The notes beneath the pieces were generated by a model. It ran no database searches. It was not told the DNA's origin and saw only the letters and a list, made by a program, of their open reading frames with translations. A stretch of DNA of 64,000 bases, from NCBI RefSeq assembly GCF_000428145.1, contig NZ_ATZJ01000005.1:1-64000 (forward strand). Direction: 5' to 3'. Origin of the DNA: Chitinilyticum litopenaei DSM 21440. Lineage in GTDB: Bacteria > Pseudomonadota > Gammaproteobacteria > Burkholderiales > Chitinibacteraceae. The translations under genes were made by a program, and so were the position numbers. Positions 25,914-36,484 of the stretch are shown one piece after another (positions within the stretch are counted from its first letter, which is position 1; every line of letters starts with the position of its first letter).

Positions 25914-26924
25914 TCATCCCGACCTCTTGCCGCCCTTGCCGCGCAATCCGTCCAGATAGGCGAACAGCAGGGATTCGTAAACCAGTCTGGCATTCAGCGG
26001 ATGATGCGCCAGTTTGCGCGCGTCCAGCAAGGTTTTCTGCCAGTCCAGCAAGGCAGTAGCCCGCACCGACAGGCGCTGCAGGTCGTCACGCCAGTCCGGA
26101 TAATAGCGAACTTTGCCACTCAGCCCCAAGCTGACTATGTCGTGCCCCCATTTCTGCAACCAATCGATCACCAGTGCGGCGTCAAGCTTCTGCTTGTCCA
26201 GCGTCTGCGCGACGCCGATCACATCGAGCGCGGCCGGATTGGCCAGGTGGCCGAGCAGCTCCGTGCGCTGCGCCAGCCAGCTGGCGCCCGCATCCTCGAG
26301 CGCCGCCAGCGGTGCGCCGCCGGTGTGCGCCAGATGCAACTGCGGATTCACCACGCCCTGCCCTTCGAGCCATGCGCTGGCTGCACGCGCATCGGGCATG
26401 GCCAGCGGAAACTGCCGGCAGCGGCTGCGTATCGTCGGCAGCAGGCGCCGCCAGTGATGCGCGACCAGGATGAATACCGCGCCCGAGGGCGGCTCTTCCA
26501 GCGTTTTCAGAAAGGCATTGGCGGCGGCCACGTTCATCGCCTCGGCCGGCGTGACTATGGTCACGCGCAGGCCCCGGCGGTGGGAGGTCAGATTGACGAA
26601 GTCCTCCAGCTCGCGGATCGCATCGACCGGAATCACCGGCTGCTTGCGGCGGGTTTTGCCGTCTTCGTCCTCTTCGGCCTCGGCCGGCGTCAGCAGGCGA
26701 TAATCCGGGTGGTTGCCGGCGAGAAACCAGCGGCAGCCTTCGCACTCGCCGCAGGGTTCGTTCTGCTGCGGCGCCTCGCACAGCAGCAACTGCGCCAGCC
26801 GCTCAGCGAAACGCTGCTTGCCGATGCCGGCCGGGCCGGTCAAGAGCAGCGCATGCGGCAGGCGCGCGCGGTCGCGCAGCAGCGTTTGCCAGTCATGACT
26901 TTGCCAGGGATAAAGCGCGCTCAT
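25914..26924 (-). CDS. holB: DNA polymerase III subunit delta'
   Basis: 336 residues. Part of the clamp-loader complex that opens the beta clamp. It has a P-loop-like GPAGIGKQ (about residue 32), a zinc-binding Cys set (CEAPQQNEPCGECEGC), a sensor region LKTLEEPPSG, and SRCRQFPL with the arginine-finger-type SRC. The ATG overlaps the stop of tmk by four bases, giving coupled translation. Delta' does not hydrolyse ATP in E. coli; the degenerate P-loop fits. Confidence 0.95.
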   Translation of the reverse strand: MSALYPWQSHDWQTLLRDRARLPHALLLTGPAGIGKQRFAERLAQLLLCEAPQQNEPCGECEGCRWFLAGNHPDYRLLTPAEAEEDEDGKTRRKQPVIPVDAIRELEDFVNLTSHRRGLRVTIVTPAEAMNVAAANAFLKTLEEPPSGAVFILVAHHWRRLLPTIRSRCRQFPLAMPDARAASAWLEGQGVVNPQLHLAHTGGAPLAALEDAGASWLAQRTELLGHLANPAALDVIGVAQTLDKQKLDAALVIDWLQKWGHDIVSLGLSGKVRYYPDWRDDLQRLSVRATALLDWQKTLLDARKLAHHPLNARLVYESLLFAYLDGLRGKGGKRSG

Positions 26925-27577
26925 GCTGCTGTCCGCCCGATCCAGCCCAAACCGGCCAGCAGGCCGGCCAGCTCGGCCTGGATCACCTCCAGCGGCCGGT
27001 TGGCATCGATGACACGAATGCGCGCTGGCGCGGCGGCGGCGCGCTCGAGATAGGCCGCACGCACGCGCGCATGGAAATCCAGCGCCTCGCGCTCGAAGCG
27101 ATCCAGCACGCGGCCGTTCGCCATGCGCGCCTGGCTGACTTCCAGCGGCACGTCGAACAGCAGGGTCAGCTCCGGTTCGATGCGTGCAGCCCCTTCGCCC
27201 TGCACCCAGTTTTCCAGCGCGGCAAAGCGCTCCAGAGCCAGGCCGCGCCCGCCGCCCTGGTAGGCATAGGTGGCATCGGAAAAGCGGTCGCACAGCACCC
27301 ATTCGCCCCGCGCCAGCGCCGGGCGAATGACGCTGGCCAGGTGCTCACTGCGTGCAGCAAACATCAGCAACGCCTCAGTATCGAGCTGCATCCCTTCGCG
27401 CAAAAGGAGTTCACGCAGATACTCCCCTACCTTTGTACCGCCCGGCTCGCGCGTCAGCAGCAGCGGGATACCCTGTGCGCGCAGATGCTCGGCCAGCCAC
27501 GCCAGATGCGTGCTTTTGCCCGCGCCGTCGACGCCCTCCACCGAAATGAAGCGCCCCTGTTTGTGTCCTTGCGTCAT
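26921..27577 (-). CDS. tmk: Thymidylate kinase
   Basis: 218 residues from MTQGHKQGRFISVEG. Phosphorylates dTMP to dTDP. The P-loop EGVDGAGKST (about 14-23), the DR(Y/F) motif CDRFSDATYAYQGGGR, and the lid region follow in the usual order. An open frame continues 54 codons upstream but is without family similarity. Downstream holB overlaps by four bases, so tmk-holB-pilZ-tatD and following genes form one transcript. Confidence 0.95.
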   Translation of the reverse strand: MTQGHKQGRFISVEGVDGAGKSTHLAWLAEHLRAQGIPLLLTREPGGTKVGEYLRELLLREGMQLDTEALLMFAARSEHLASVIRPALARGEWVLCDRFSDATYAYQGGGRGLALERFAALENWVQGEGAARIEPELTLLFDVPLEVSQARMANGRVLDRFEREALDFHARVRAAYLERAAAAPARIRVIDANRPLEVIQAELAGLLAGLGWIGRTAA

Positions 27578-27644
27578 GACCCGTTCCGTTGCGAATTGCG
27601 CATGATTGTCGCACAGCAACACCGTGTGCTGCTGAACGGCGTAC

Positions 27645-27677
27645 AGCAAAAAGCCAGCATCACGCTGGCTTTTTGCT
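27645..27677 (-). terminator. Bidirectional-looking terminator after guaA
   Basis: A perfect 14-base stem AGCAAAAAGCCAGC / GCTGGCTTTTTGCT with loop ATCAC, ten bases beyond the guaA stop. On the minus strand it gives a GC stem followed by U-rich sequence. Confidence 0.9.
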
Positions 27678-27686
27678 GGGCGGGAA

Positions 27687-29264
<1,578 letters not shown>

Positions 29265-29373
29265 GCCGGGCAATTCCTGGGAGCGAGGGAAAGGAAGCGG
29301 CGCATTTTACTGCAGAGCGCCGTCCACAGCGAGCACGGCGACCGGCGGGCAGCAAACAGACGGTCAACAGCAT

Positions 29374-29421
29374 GGGTATACACGTACAGCCAATCAACAG
29401 ATTGAGCTACAACCTTATACC
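29374..29421. repeat. GGTAT/ATACC palindromic repeat, copy 4
   Basis: GGGTATACACGTACAGCCAATC pairs imperfectly with GATTGAGCTACAACCTTATACC around a four-base loop. It lies about 110 bases upstream of guaA, between guaA and the divergent lysine operon. Confidence 0.65.
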
Positions 29422-29465
29422 TTGCCAGGCATGCAATCAGATGCCCGGTGTGACCAGCATGCGCA

Positions 29466-29521
29466 GCCGACCATGTCGCCAGCGGAGCCGCCCGGCGCGC
29501 CACACTGGCGACATGGTCGGC
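29466..29521 (+). promoter_or_regulatory. Perfect 17-bp inverted repeat upstream of the lysine operon
   Basis: GCCGACCATGTCGCCAG (29466-29482) and its exact reverse complement (29505-29521) are separated by 22 GC-rich bases. It ends about 50 bases before the first ATG of the operon. It could be an operator for a dimeric regulator or a stable hairpin in the mRNA leader; it lacks a T-run, so it is not a simple terminator. Confidence 0.6.
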
Positions 29522-29573
29522 CAGGCGCTACGGTGCAGACAGGGAGAACGCTGATCATTCGCAGAGGTGCACG

Positions 29574-30377
29574 ATGGATCGCACACGCTTTTTCCGGCAA
29601 CTCTGGCAGCACTACGCCGCGCTGACGCCGCAGTCCCCGGTCATCCGTGCACTGTTCGGCGGCGACGCGGTCATCAACGACCACGTCGCGTTCAGGACCT
29701 TCGCCGATTCGCCCGTCAGTCTGGCAAGGCTTGAGCCGCTGCTGGCCGCGCTGGGCTACCGCCGGCACGCGCCCTACGCCTTTCCCGACAAGCACCTCGC
29801 CGCCTGGGGTTATGTCTGCGACGCCGATCCCGACGCACCGCTGGTGTTCCTCTCCGAACTCGACGTTTCTGCCTTGCCTGCGGCCTGCCAGGCGATATTG
29901 CGGCCCTTGATCGCCACCATCGCCGACAACGCGGCGAGCGATCCGCAGGTCTTGCATGCCGGCCCCCTGTGGCCGGCGATCAGCAGCAGCGAATACGAAC
30001 TGCTGGCCAGCGCCAGCGAATACGCCGCCTGGCTGGCGGTGCACGGCATGACGGCCAATCACTTCACCATCGCCGTGCACCGCCTGAACCCGCCCCTGAC
30101 GCTGGAAGCGGTGTGCGAGCGCGTTGCGACCGCCGGCTTTGCGCTGAACACCGCCGGCGGCACGATCAAGGGCACGCCCGCCGAACTGCTGGAACAGGCC
30201 AGCACGCTGGCCGACCGCCAGGATTACCGCTTCGCCGACGGCGTGACGCTGATGGTGCCGACCTGCTACTACGAATTCGCCCGGCGCTACCCCGATCAGG
30301 ACGGCAAGCTGTATCAGGGCTTTGTCGCCGCCAGCGCCAACCGAATTTTCGAATCGACCGACCGGAGGCCGACATGA
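29574..30377 (+). CDS. DUF1338 protein, probable 2-oxoadipate dioxygenase/decarboxylase (HglS-like)
   Basis: 267 residues. The family turns 2-oxoadipate into D-2-hydroxyglutarate using Fe(II), in lysine degradation. Family-type segments are NDHVAFRTFAD near the N-terminus (His likely a metal ligand), TANHFTIAVHRLNP in the middle (second His), GGTIKGTPAELLEQASTLAD, and CYYEFARRYPD near the end (Glu ligand). AGAGG lies before the ATG. The next gene overlaps by four bases and the third gene is an ALDH7-type dehydrogenase, so the three fit a lysine/2-aminoadipate route. It is shorter than E. coli YdcJ (about 450 residues), belonging to the short DUF1338 type. Confidence 0.85.
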   Translation: MDRTRFFRQLWQHYAALTPQSPVIRALFGGDAVINDHVAFRTFADSPVSLARLEPLLAALGYRRHAPYAFPDKHLAAWGYVCDADPDAPLVFLSELDVSALPAACQAILRPLIATIADNAASDPQVLHAGPLWPAISSSEYELLASASEYAAWLAVHGMTANHFTIAVHRLNPPLTLEAVCERVATAGFALNTAGGTIKGTPAELLEQASTLADRQDYRFADGVTLMVPTCYYEFARRYPDQDGKLYQGFVAASANRIFESTDRRPT

Positions 30378-31492
30378 CGCCGCTGCTCGTGATCGGCGCC
30401 GGCAAGATCGGCGCCAGCCTGGCCCGCCTGCTGGCCGATTGCGGCGACTATGCGGTGACGGTCGCCGACCGCGACGCCGAGGCGCTGATGCGGCTCAATG
30501 AGCATTGCGAGGTGCAGACGCGCGTGCTCAATGTGCGCGATCCGGTCAGCCTCGCGGAAGCCATGCAGGGCCAGCACGCGGTGATTTCCGCCGCCAGCTT
30601 CGACGTCAACACGCGCATCGCGCGCACCGCGCTCGCCGCCGGCATCAGCTATTTCGACCTGACCGAAGATGTCGCCACCACGCAGGCGATACGCAGACTG
30701 GCTGCCGGCAGCCGGGCCGGCCAGATCTTCATGCCGCAATGCGGGCTGGCGCCGGGCTTCATCGGCATTCTGGCTGCCGACATTGCGCGGCGCTTCAGCA
30801 CGCTCGACACCATCAAGATGCGCGTCGGCGCCCTGCCGCAATACCCGGACAACCGCATCAAGTACAACCTGACCTGGTCGACCGACGGGCTGATCAATGA
30901 ATACTGCAACGCCTGCGAGGCCATCCGCCACGGCAGGCTGACTACCGTGCACGCGCTGGAAGGGCTGGAGCATTTCGCGCTGGACGGGCTGGAATACGAG
31001 GCCTTCAACACCTCCGGCGGGCTGGGCACGCTGTGCGAAACGCTGGCCGGGCGGGTAGAGGACATGGATTACAAGACCGTACGCTACCCCGGCCACCGCG
31101 AGCTGATCGATTTTCTGGTCAACGGCCTGCGCCTGGGGCGCGACCGTGCGCACCGGCAAACGCTGAAGAAAATCCTCGAGGAAGCGGTGCCGATCACGCT
31201 GCAGGATCTGGTGCTGGTCGTCGTGTCCGTGTCCGGCCAGCTCGACGGCCAGTTCCGCCAGATCAGCGACGCGCGCAAGATCTACCACGGCAGCTACCAC
31301 GGCCAGCCGTGGAGCGCGATCCAGCTGACCACCGCCGCCAGCGTCGCCGCGATCATCGACCTGCACGTCGCCGGCCTCTTGCCGGACACCGGCTTCGTGC
31401 GCCAGGAGGATGTCCGCCTCGCCGATTTTCTCGGCAACCGCTTCGGCCAGCACTACGACGTGCCGCGTCTGGCGGCGGAAATCCCGGTTTAG
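30374..31492 (+). CDS. Saccharopine dehydrogenase / lysine 6-dehydrogenase-type oxidoreductase
   Basis: 372 residues. The Rossmann fold at the N-terminus has VIGAGKIGASLARLL. Conserved middle motifs are MPQCGLAPGFIGILA, YNLTWSTDGLINEY and AFNTSGGLGTLCETLAG, shared by saccharopine dehydrogenases and by L-lysine 6-dehydrogenase (product 2-aminoadipate 6-semialdehyde). Which of the two activities applies cannot be told from sequence alone. Either would feed the aldehyde dehydrogenase encoded next. The ATG overlaps the DUF1338 stop (ATGA). No lysine-2-oxoglutarate reductase is seen in the window, which slightly favours direct lysine oxidation. Confidence 0.85.
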   Translation: MTPLLVIGAGKIGASLARLLADCGDYAVTVADRDAEALMRLNEHCEVQTRVLNVRDPVSLAEAMQGQHAVISAASFDVNTRIARTALAAGISYFDLTEDVATTQAIRRLAAGSRAGQIFMPQCGLAPGFIGILAADIARRFSTLDTIKMRVGALPQYPDNRIKYNLTWSTDGLINEYCNACEAIRHGRLTTVHALEGLEHFALDGLEYEAFNTSGGLGTLCETLAGRVEDMDYKTVRYPGHRELIDFLVNGLRLGRDRAHRQTLKKILEEAVPITLQDLVLVVVSVSGQLDGQFRQISDARKIYHGSYHGQPWSAIQLTTAASVAAIIDLHVAGLLPDTGFVRQEDVRLADFLGNRFGQHYDVPRLAAEIPV

Positions 31493-31565
31493 ACAAGCTA
31501 ACACCTGATCACACAAGGCTTCAGCCAAAACCAAAGCTGATTTGCCAGATTTTTCAGCAAAACCC

Positions 31566-31676
31566 GACAACCACAGCGACACAAAGATCACTGAGAAAAG
31601 CCGGAGGAAATCTGATGTATTTCTCGGGGTTTTCTTCCTCTGTGCTCCTCCGTGCCTCTGTGGTGAATGGGGTTTC
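31566..31676. repeat. Imperfect inverted repeat with CTCYGTGCCTCTGTGGTG arm
   Basis: The right arm TCCTCCGTGCCTCTGTGGTG matches, in reverse complement, the left arm CCACAGCGACACAAAGATCA imperfectly over roughly 45 bases. The right-arm wording is a widespread intergenic repeat in environmental proteobacteria (known from memory). It interrupts the lysine operon between its second and third genes. Confidence 0.55.
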
Positions 31677-31726
31677 GCGCACGCTGAGCAATGTTGCCAA
31701 TCCGAACCACACAAGGAGTACCGCCC

Positions 31727-33274
31727 ATGTCCGAAACCCTGTTCCAGGCCTGCGGCATTGCCCGCTGGCGCCAGCAGGATTGCTGGCCCGCCGCCGTGCT
31801 CGATGGCCGGGCGCATTACGACGCCGACGTGCGCCATCCACTGGCCACACCGATCGACGGCAGCGCGCTGGGCTGGCTCGGCCATGCCACTCTTTCACAT
31901 ACCCACCTAGGGATAAACTCCGCACACAATGCCTACTTGAGCTGGCGACTGATACCCGCCCCACAGCGCGGACAATTGATTGCCTGCATCGCCGGCAAGC
32001 TGCGCGCGCGCCGCGCGGCCCTGGCCACGCTGATCACGCTGGAAAGCGGCAAGATACTCGGCGAGGCCGAGGGCGAGGTGCAGGAATGGCTGGACATGTG
32101 CGACTTCGCCGTCGGCCTGTCGCGCCAGCTGCACGGGCTGACCATCGCCAGCGAGCGCGCCGAGCACCTGCTGCTCGAACAATGGCAGCCGCTGGGCGTC
32201 GTCGCGGTGATCACCGCCTTCAACTTCCCCGTCGCCGTCTGGGCCTGGAACGCCATGCTCGCCCTGGTGTGCGGCAATGCGGTGATCTGGAAGCCGTCGG
32301 AACAAACCCCCTTGTGCGCGCTGGCCGTGCAGGCGCTGGTCAGCGAAGCGCTGCAGGAATGCCAGGCGCCCGCCGGGCTGTGCCAGCTGGTGAACGGCGA
32401 CGCCGCCACCGGCGGCCAGCTGGTGGCCGACCCGCGCGTTGCACTGATTTCGGCCACCGGCTCCTGCGCGATGGGGCTGGCGGTGGCGCAGGGGGCAGCG
32501 CGGCGGCTGGCGCGCACGCTGCTGGAGCTGGGCGGCAACAATGCGGCAATTGTCACGCCCAGCGCCGACCTGGCGCTGGCGACGCGCGCCATCGTCTTTG
32601 CCGCCGCCGGCACCTGCGGGCAGCGCTGCACCACCCTGCGCCGGCTGATCGTGCACGAGGACATCGCGCCGGCGCTGCTGGCCGGGCTGGTAAATGCCTA
32701 CCGCAGCCTGCCCATCGGCGACCCGCGCCAGCCCGGCGTGCTGGTCGGCCCGCTGATCAGCGCGTCGGCGCGCACGCGCATGCAGGCGGCGCTGGCCGAG
32801 GCGATCCGCGATGGCGGCGAGCTGCTCACCGGCGATGAACAACTGCCGGTCGGGGCAAGCAACGGCGCCTATGTGCGCCCGGCCATCGTCGTCATGCCCG
32901 CGCAGACCGCCATCGTGATGCGCGAAACCTTTGCCCCCATCCTGTATGTGCTGCGCTACCGCGATTTCAGCGCGGCGATCGCGCTCAACAATGCCGTCAG
33001 CCAGGGTCTGTCGTCGGCGCTGTTCAGCAACGATCTGCGCGAAACCGGCCGCTTTATCGGCCCGGCCGGCTCCGATTGCGGGCTGGCGAATGTCAACACC
33101 GGCACCTCGGGCGCCGAAATCGGCGGCGCGTTCGGCGGTGAAAAGCTCACCGGCGGCGGACGCGAGAGCGGCTCGGATGCGTGGAAGAACTACATGCGCC
33201 GCGCCACCAATACCATCAATGCCGGCACGGCGCTGCCGCTGGCGCAGGGGCTGGTGTTTGGCGAGCGGCCGTGA
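31727..33274 (+). CDS. Aldehyde dehydrogenase, ALDH7 type (2-aminoadipate semialdehyde dehydrogenase)
   Basis: 515 residues, AAGGAG before the ATG. Family signatures: AFNFPVAVWAWNAMLAL, WKPSEQTPLCALA (cofactor-binding Lys and Glu-type), the general base Glu in LLELGGNN, and the catalytic Cys in AAAGTCGQRCTTLRR, a form characteristic of the ALDH7/AmaB group. The end GGAFGGEKLTGGGRESGSD WKNYMRR is also typical of this group. It oxidises 2-aminoadipate 6-semialdehyde (or its cyclic form) to 2-aminoadipate. Separated from the previous gene by 234 bases containing a repeat; a separate promoter there is possible. Confidence 0.9.
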   Translation: MSETLFQACGIARWRQQDCWPAAVLDGRAHYDADVRHPLATPIDGSALGWLGHATLSHTHLGINSAHNAYLSWRLIPAPQRGQLIACIAGKLRARRAALATLITLESGKILGEAEGEVQEWLDMCDFAVGLSRQLHGLTIASERAEHLLLEQWQPLGVVAVITAFNFPVAVWAWNAMLALVCGNAVIWKPSEQTPLCALAVQALVSEALQECQAPAGLCQLVNGDAATGGQLVADPRVALISATGSCAMGLAVAQGAARRLARTLLELGGNNAAIVTPSADLALATRAIVFAAAGTCGQRCTTLRRLIVHEDIAPALLAGLVNAYRSLPIGDPRQPGVLVGPLISASARTRMQAALAEAIRDGGELLTGDEQLPVGASNGAYVRPAIVVMPAQTAIVMRETFAPILYVLRYRDFSAAIALNNAVSQGLSSALFSNDLRETGRFIGPAGSDCGLANVNTGTSGAEIGGAFGGEKLTGGGRESGSDAWKNYMRRATNTINAGTALPLAQGLVFGERP

Positions 33275-33439
33275 GCTCGCTGGCCGCAGCGGCAAAATCT
33301 TACAAACTCATGGGGTATTTGTTTTTATTTCACAACATTGCTTTCCCAGTATTTACTTGATGCCATCAAAAAACGCTGGATGCGTCTGATTTTCATCCAC
33401 TAGAATGGCTGCGCCCCTCAACGCCGCCGGTGGATTCCC

Positions 33440-36400
33440 ATGCTGAAGCAATCAATCGCAAGCCAGGCCTTGCTCCTCGCCGTTTACGCAAGCAGCAGTT
33501 TCGCAAGCCAGCCGGCCCCGCAGCCATGGCGGGAAGGCATCAGTTATGCACGCGGCGAGCAGGTGATTTATCAGGAGCAAGGCTATGTGGCGCTGGTTGC
33601 GCACACCGCCTACTCCGGCAGCAACTGGAATCCGCAGCAATCGGCCACGCTCTGGCAGCCCTTGCCGCAGCAGGCAGGCAGCAGACCCGTCACGAGCGCC
33701 ACACCGGTCAGCACCATCACCAACTGGAGCGAAGGACGCACGTATGCCCAGAGCGAGCGGGTCAGGCACGCCGGCATCATCTATGCCGCCCGGGTCGCGC
33801 ACACCGCCTTTGCCGGAAGCAACTGGCAGCCGCAGCTGACCCCGTCCCTGTGGTATCCGCTGACCGTGGTCGACCCGATCCGCAAGCCGACCTCTGCCCC
33901 AACCCCGAGCACAACGCCATCCGCTACGCCCAGCCCTTCGCCAAGGCCCAGCGCCATCGTGACGGCCACCCCCTCCCCCAGCCTGCCACCCGTGCTGACA
34001 CCGCCGCCGACGCCCGTGAGCACGGCCACGCCGCTGCCTTTCCGCCAGCTGGAAGATGCCGACGCGCGGGAGAAAATCAGCGACTGGATGAGCATTCTGA
34101 AAGACAGTCGCCAATACCCCACCGCCGTCCTGTCGCCGGTACCCAGCCAGCCCATGTCGGTACCGGTCATGCCGGTACGCCCGGAACATGGCCTGCTGCT
34201 CGAGCAAAATCCGCCGACCTTCACCTGGCCGCTGCCCGCGCCAACCAGGGAATATCAAAGCACGGAGTTCATTCTCGAAATCCGTCATCCGGACGGCCAG
34301 ATCGAAACGGTCAGCAGCCCCTACAACTGGTATCTGCCACGCAAGCTGTATGCGCCGGGCACGTACGCCTGGCGGGTCACGGGCAAGGGTCTGGATGTGA
34401 AGCCCAATCAGGGCAAGGATCTCGTCAGTGGCTGGCGCAACTTCACCATCAGCGCGACGGCCATGCCGCTGGTCGATCAGGAGCAGCTGGCCTGGTTTGC
34501 CAGCGACAGCAGCTGGTACCGGCATGTCAGCGAAACGGCGCACCCGCGCCTGCTGCCGGAAGCGGACATCGAAGCCCTGCGCCCCGTGCTGACCACCGGC
34601 GAGCGCGCGGCCATGTTCCGTTCGCTGATCAGTGACGTGAAAAACCAGGCCAATCGCATCATCGTGCGCGACAGGAACAATGCGGTACTGGTGGACTACA
34701 ACCTGCCCGCGATGCCGGTACTCGGCACCGAACCGGTCAATGGCGTGCCGCCGCGCCAGGCCTACATCCTCAATTCGCAGGCCGTGCCGGTGCGCGAACA
34801 CCGCTACATGTCCAATGCGGCGCTGGTCTGGCGTGTCTACCGCCACTCCGCCAAGCCCGAAGAGCAGGAGCTGGCGCAGCTCGCCTTCAAGGACCTGAAG
34901 GATAGACTGCTGAATCTGGCCTCCTGGCCGGGACTGGGGCTGGATGCCTATGTCGCGGATACCGACTCCGGCGCGCGCTGGACCATGCTGGCGCTGATGC
35001 TTGGCTACGATCAGCTGCACGATGCGCTGAGCCCGGCCGAGCGCGCGGCCATCGTGCAGAACATCCGCACCCGCCACAGCAATATGGAAAAGGTGCTGAT
35101 CGGCAAATTCCGGCAGATCGAGCGCCACCCGATGGATTCCCACAATGTGCCCGGGCTGCTGGCCATGGGCGCCGTGGCCGCCGTGATGGCCGGCGATGGC
35201 AGTGCCGGGCAGGCGCTCTTCGATGAAGCGACCTTTGCCCGCTATGTGCCACTGATGTATGCCTTTGGCAGCCCCTGGGGCGGCAGCGATGGCGGCTGGG
35301 GCAATAGCGGCGCCTATGGCATGTGGCAACCCGACAATGCCTTCCCGCTGCTTGATGCGCTCAAGCAGGCAGCCCAGGTCGATCCCTACCGCCTGATGCA
35401 GCAGCGCAATTACATGCGCTGGCACATGCTCTCCATCCTGCCGGGCAATATTCCGGCGCCCTTTGGCGATGGCGTGATTCCGGAGGGCAAAACGCCGGGG
35501 AACTATGCGCGGATCATGTACAGCCGCAACCCCACGCAGGATCTGGCCTGGTATTCCACACAGCTGCCGCCGGCCACCGGCTGGCGCTCGCACGCCTATC
35601 TGACTTCGCCGGTCATCTCCGACGCCAAGGGGCTGGCAGGCCCGGCGGAGCGGGCCACGTCCGCGCTGTTTGAATCGGTCGGCCAGGTGACGATGCACAG
35701 CCGGCTCGAAGATCCCGCGCGCACCACCATCCATTTCCGCTCCAGCCCCTATGGCGCCTACAACCACAGCCATGCCAACCAGAATGCCTTCACGGTCGGC
35801 GGACAGGGCAATGCCCTGCTGATCAGCACCGGGGTTTACGATTATTACCACTCCCCGCATGCACTGGGCTGGGCGCGCCAGACCAGGGCCAGCAATGCGC
35901 TGACCTATGATGGCGGCATTGGCCAGCTGGCGACACGGGCTTACGGAGCGACCGGGCGCATTCGTGTGTTTCATGATGCAGGCGACTTCACCATCACGAC
36001 GGGAGACGCCACGCGCGCCTATGATCCGGCCACCATCCAGCGCGCCCTGCGCACGCTGGTATATCTGAAGGACAATCTGCTGCTGGTGCATGACGATGCC
36101 AGCGCCACCAGACCCGTGAGCTGGGAATGGAATTTCCACACGCTGGAAGCCGCCAGTGCGGCGGGCGGACCACAGGGCATGATTGCGGTGCAGCGCGGCC
36201 AGGCCAAACTCTGCATGCAGCAGCTGGCGGGCTCGCCACTGGCCCGGCTGGCGCAAACCGACCAGTATGCGGTCAATCCGTCCACCAGCAACTGGACGCC
36301 GACCCATCACGCCGTCTGGTCGGTGGCCACGCCAGGCACGAGCTTTGAAAGCCTGGTACTGATCGACATTGGCTGCCAGGAAGGCAGCAAGCCGGTGGTA

Positions 36401-36484
36401 CAGCGCGATGGCAGTGCGCTGCTGGTCAAGGTACGGGATCGCGAATTCCGCTTCGAAGCCGGCAAGCTGCCGCAATATCGCTGA
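33440..36484 (+). CDS. Secreted heparinase II/III-like polysaccharide lyase with two CBM5/12-like modules
   Basis: 1014 residues. A signal peptide (LLLAVYASSSFA, cleavage near 23) is followed by two short repeats, about 29-76 and 93-141, each with W-x-E/G-G-x-x-Y, then Y-x-A-x-x-x-HTA-x-x-GSNW and a closing LW. This is the pattern of CBM5/12 chitin-binding modules. A Pro/Thr/Ser linker (about 145-200) leads to a fibronectin-like part (about 235-330), an alpha/alpha toroid (about 370-600, with RHPMDSHNVPG) and a C-terminal beta-sandwich of heparinase II/III type (about 660-1010, with YNHSHANQNAFTV). Lyases of this class split uronic-acid polysaccharides, so chitin-binding modules would target it to mixed biomass. 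The exact substrate is unknown. It stands alone. Confidence 0.85.
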   Translation: MLKQSIASQALLLAVYASSSFASQPAPQPWREGISYARGEQVIYQEQGYVALVAHTAYSGSNWNPQQSATLWQPLPQQAGSRPVTSATPVSTITNWSEGRTYAQSERVRHAGIIYAARVAHTAFAGSNWQPQLTPSLWYPLTVVDPIRKPTSAPTPSTTPSATPSPSPRPSAIVTATPSPSLPPVLTPPPTPVSTATPLPFRQLEDADAREKISDWMSILKDSRQYPTAVLSPVPSQPMSVPVMPVRPEHGLLLEQNPPTFTWPLPAPTREYQSTEFILEIRHPDGQIETVSSPYNWYLPRKLYAPGTYAWRVTGKGLDVKPNQGKDLVSGWRNFTISATAMPLVDQEQLAWFASDSSWYRHVSETAHPRLLPEADIEALRPVLTTGERAAMFRSLISDVKNQANRIIVRDRNNAVLVDYNLPAMPVLGTEPVNGVPPRQAYILNSQAVPVREHRYMSNAALVWRVYRHSAKPEEQELAQLAFKDLKDRLLNLASWPGLGLDAYVADTDSGARWTMLALMLGYDQLHDALSPAERAAIVQNIRTRHSNMEKVLIGKFRQIERHPMDSHNVPGLLAMGAVAAVMAGDGSAGQALFDEATFARYVPLMYAFGSPWGGSDGGWGNSGAYGMWQPDNAFPLLDALKQAAQVDPYRLMQQRNYMRWHMLSILPGNIPAPFGDGVIPEGKTPGNYARIMYSRNPTQDLAWYSTQLPPATGWRSHAYLTSPVISDAKGLAGPAERATSALFESVGQVTMHSRLEDPARTTIHFRSSPYGAYNHSHANQNAFTVGGQGNALLISTGVYDYYHSPHALGWARQTRASNALTYDGGIGQLATRAYGATGRIRVFHDAGDFTITTGDATRAYDPATIQRALRTLVYLKDNLLLVHDDASATRPVSWEWNFHTLEAASAAGGPQGMIAVQRGQAKLCMQQLAGSPLARLAQTDQYAVNPSTSNWTPTHHAVWSVATPGTSFESLVLIDIGCQEGSKPVVQRDGSALLVKVRDREFRFEAGKLPQYR

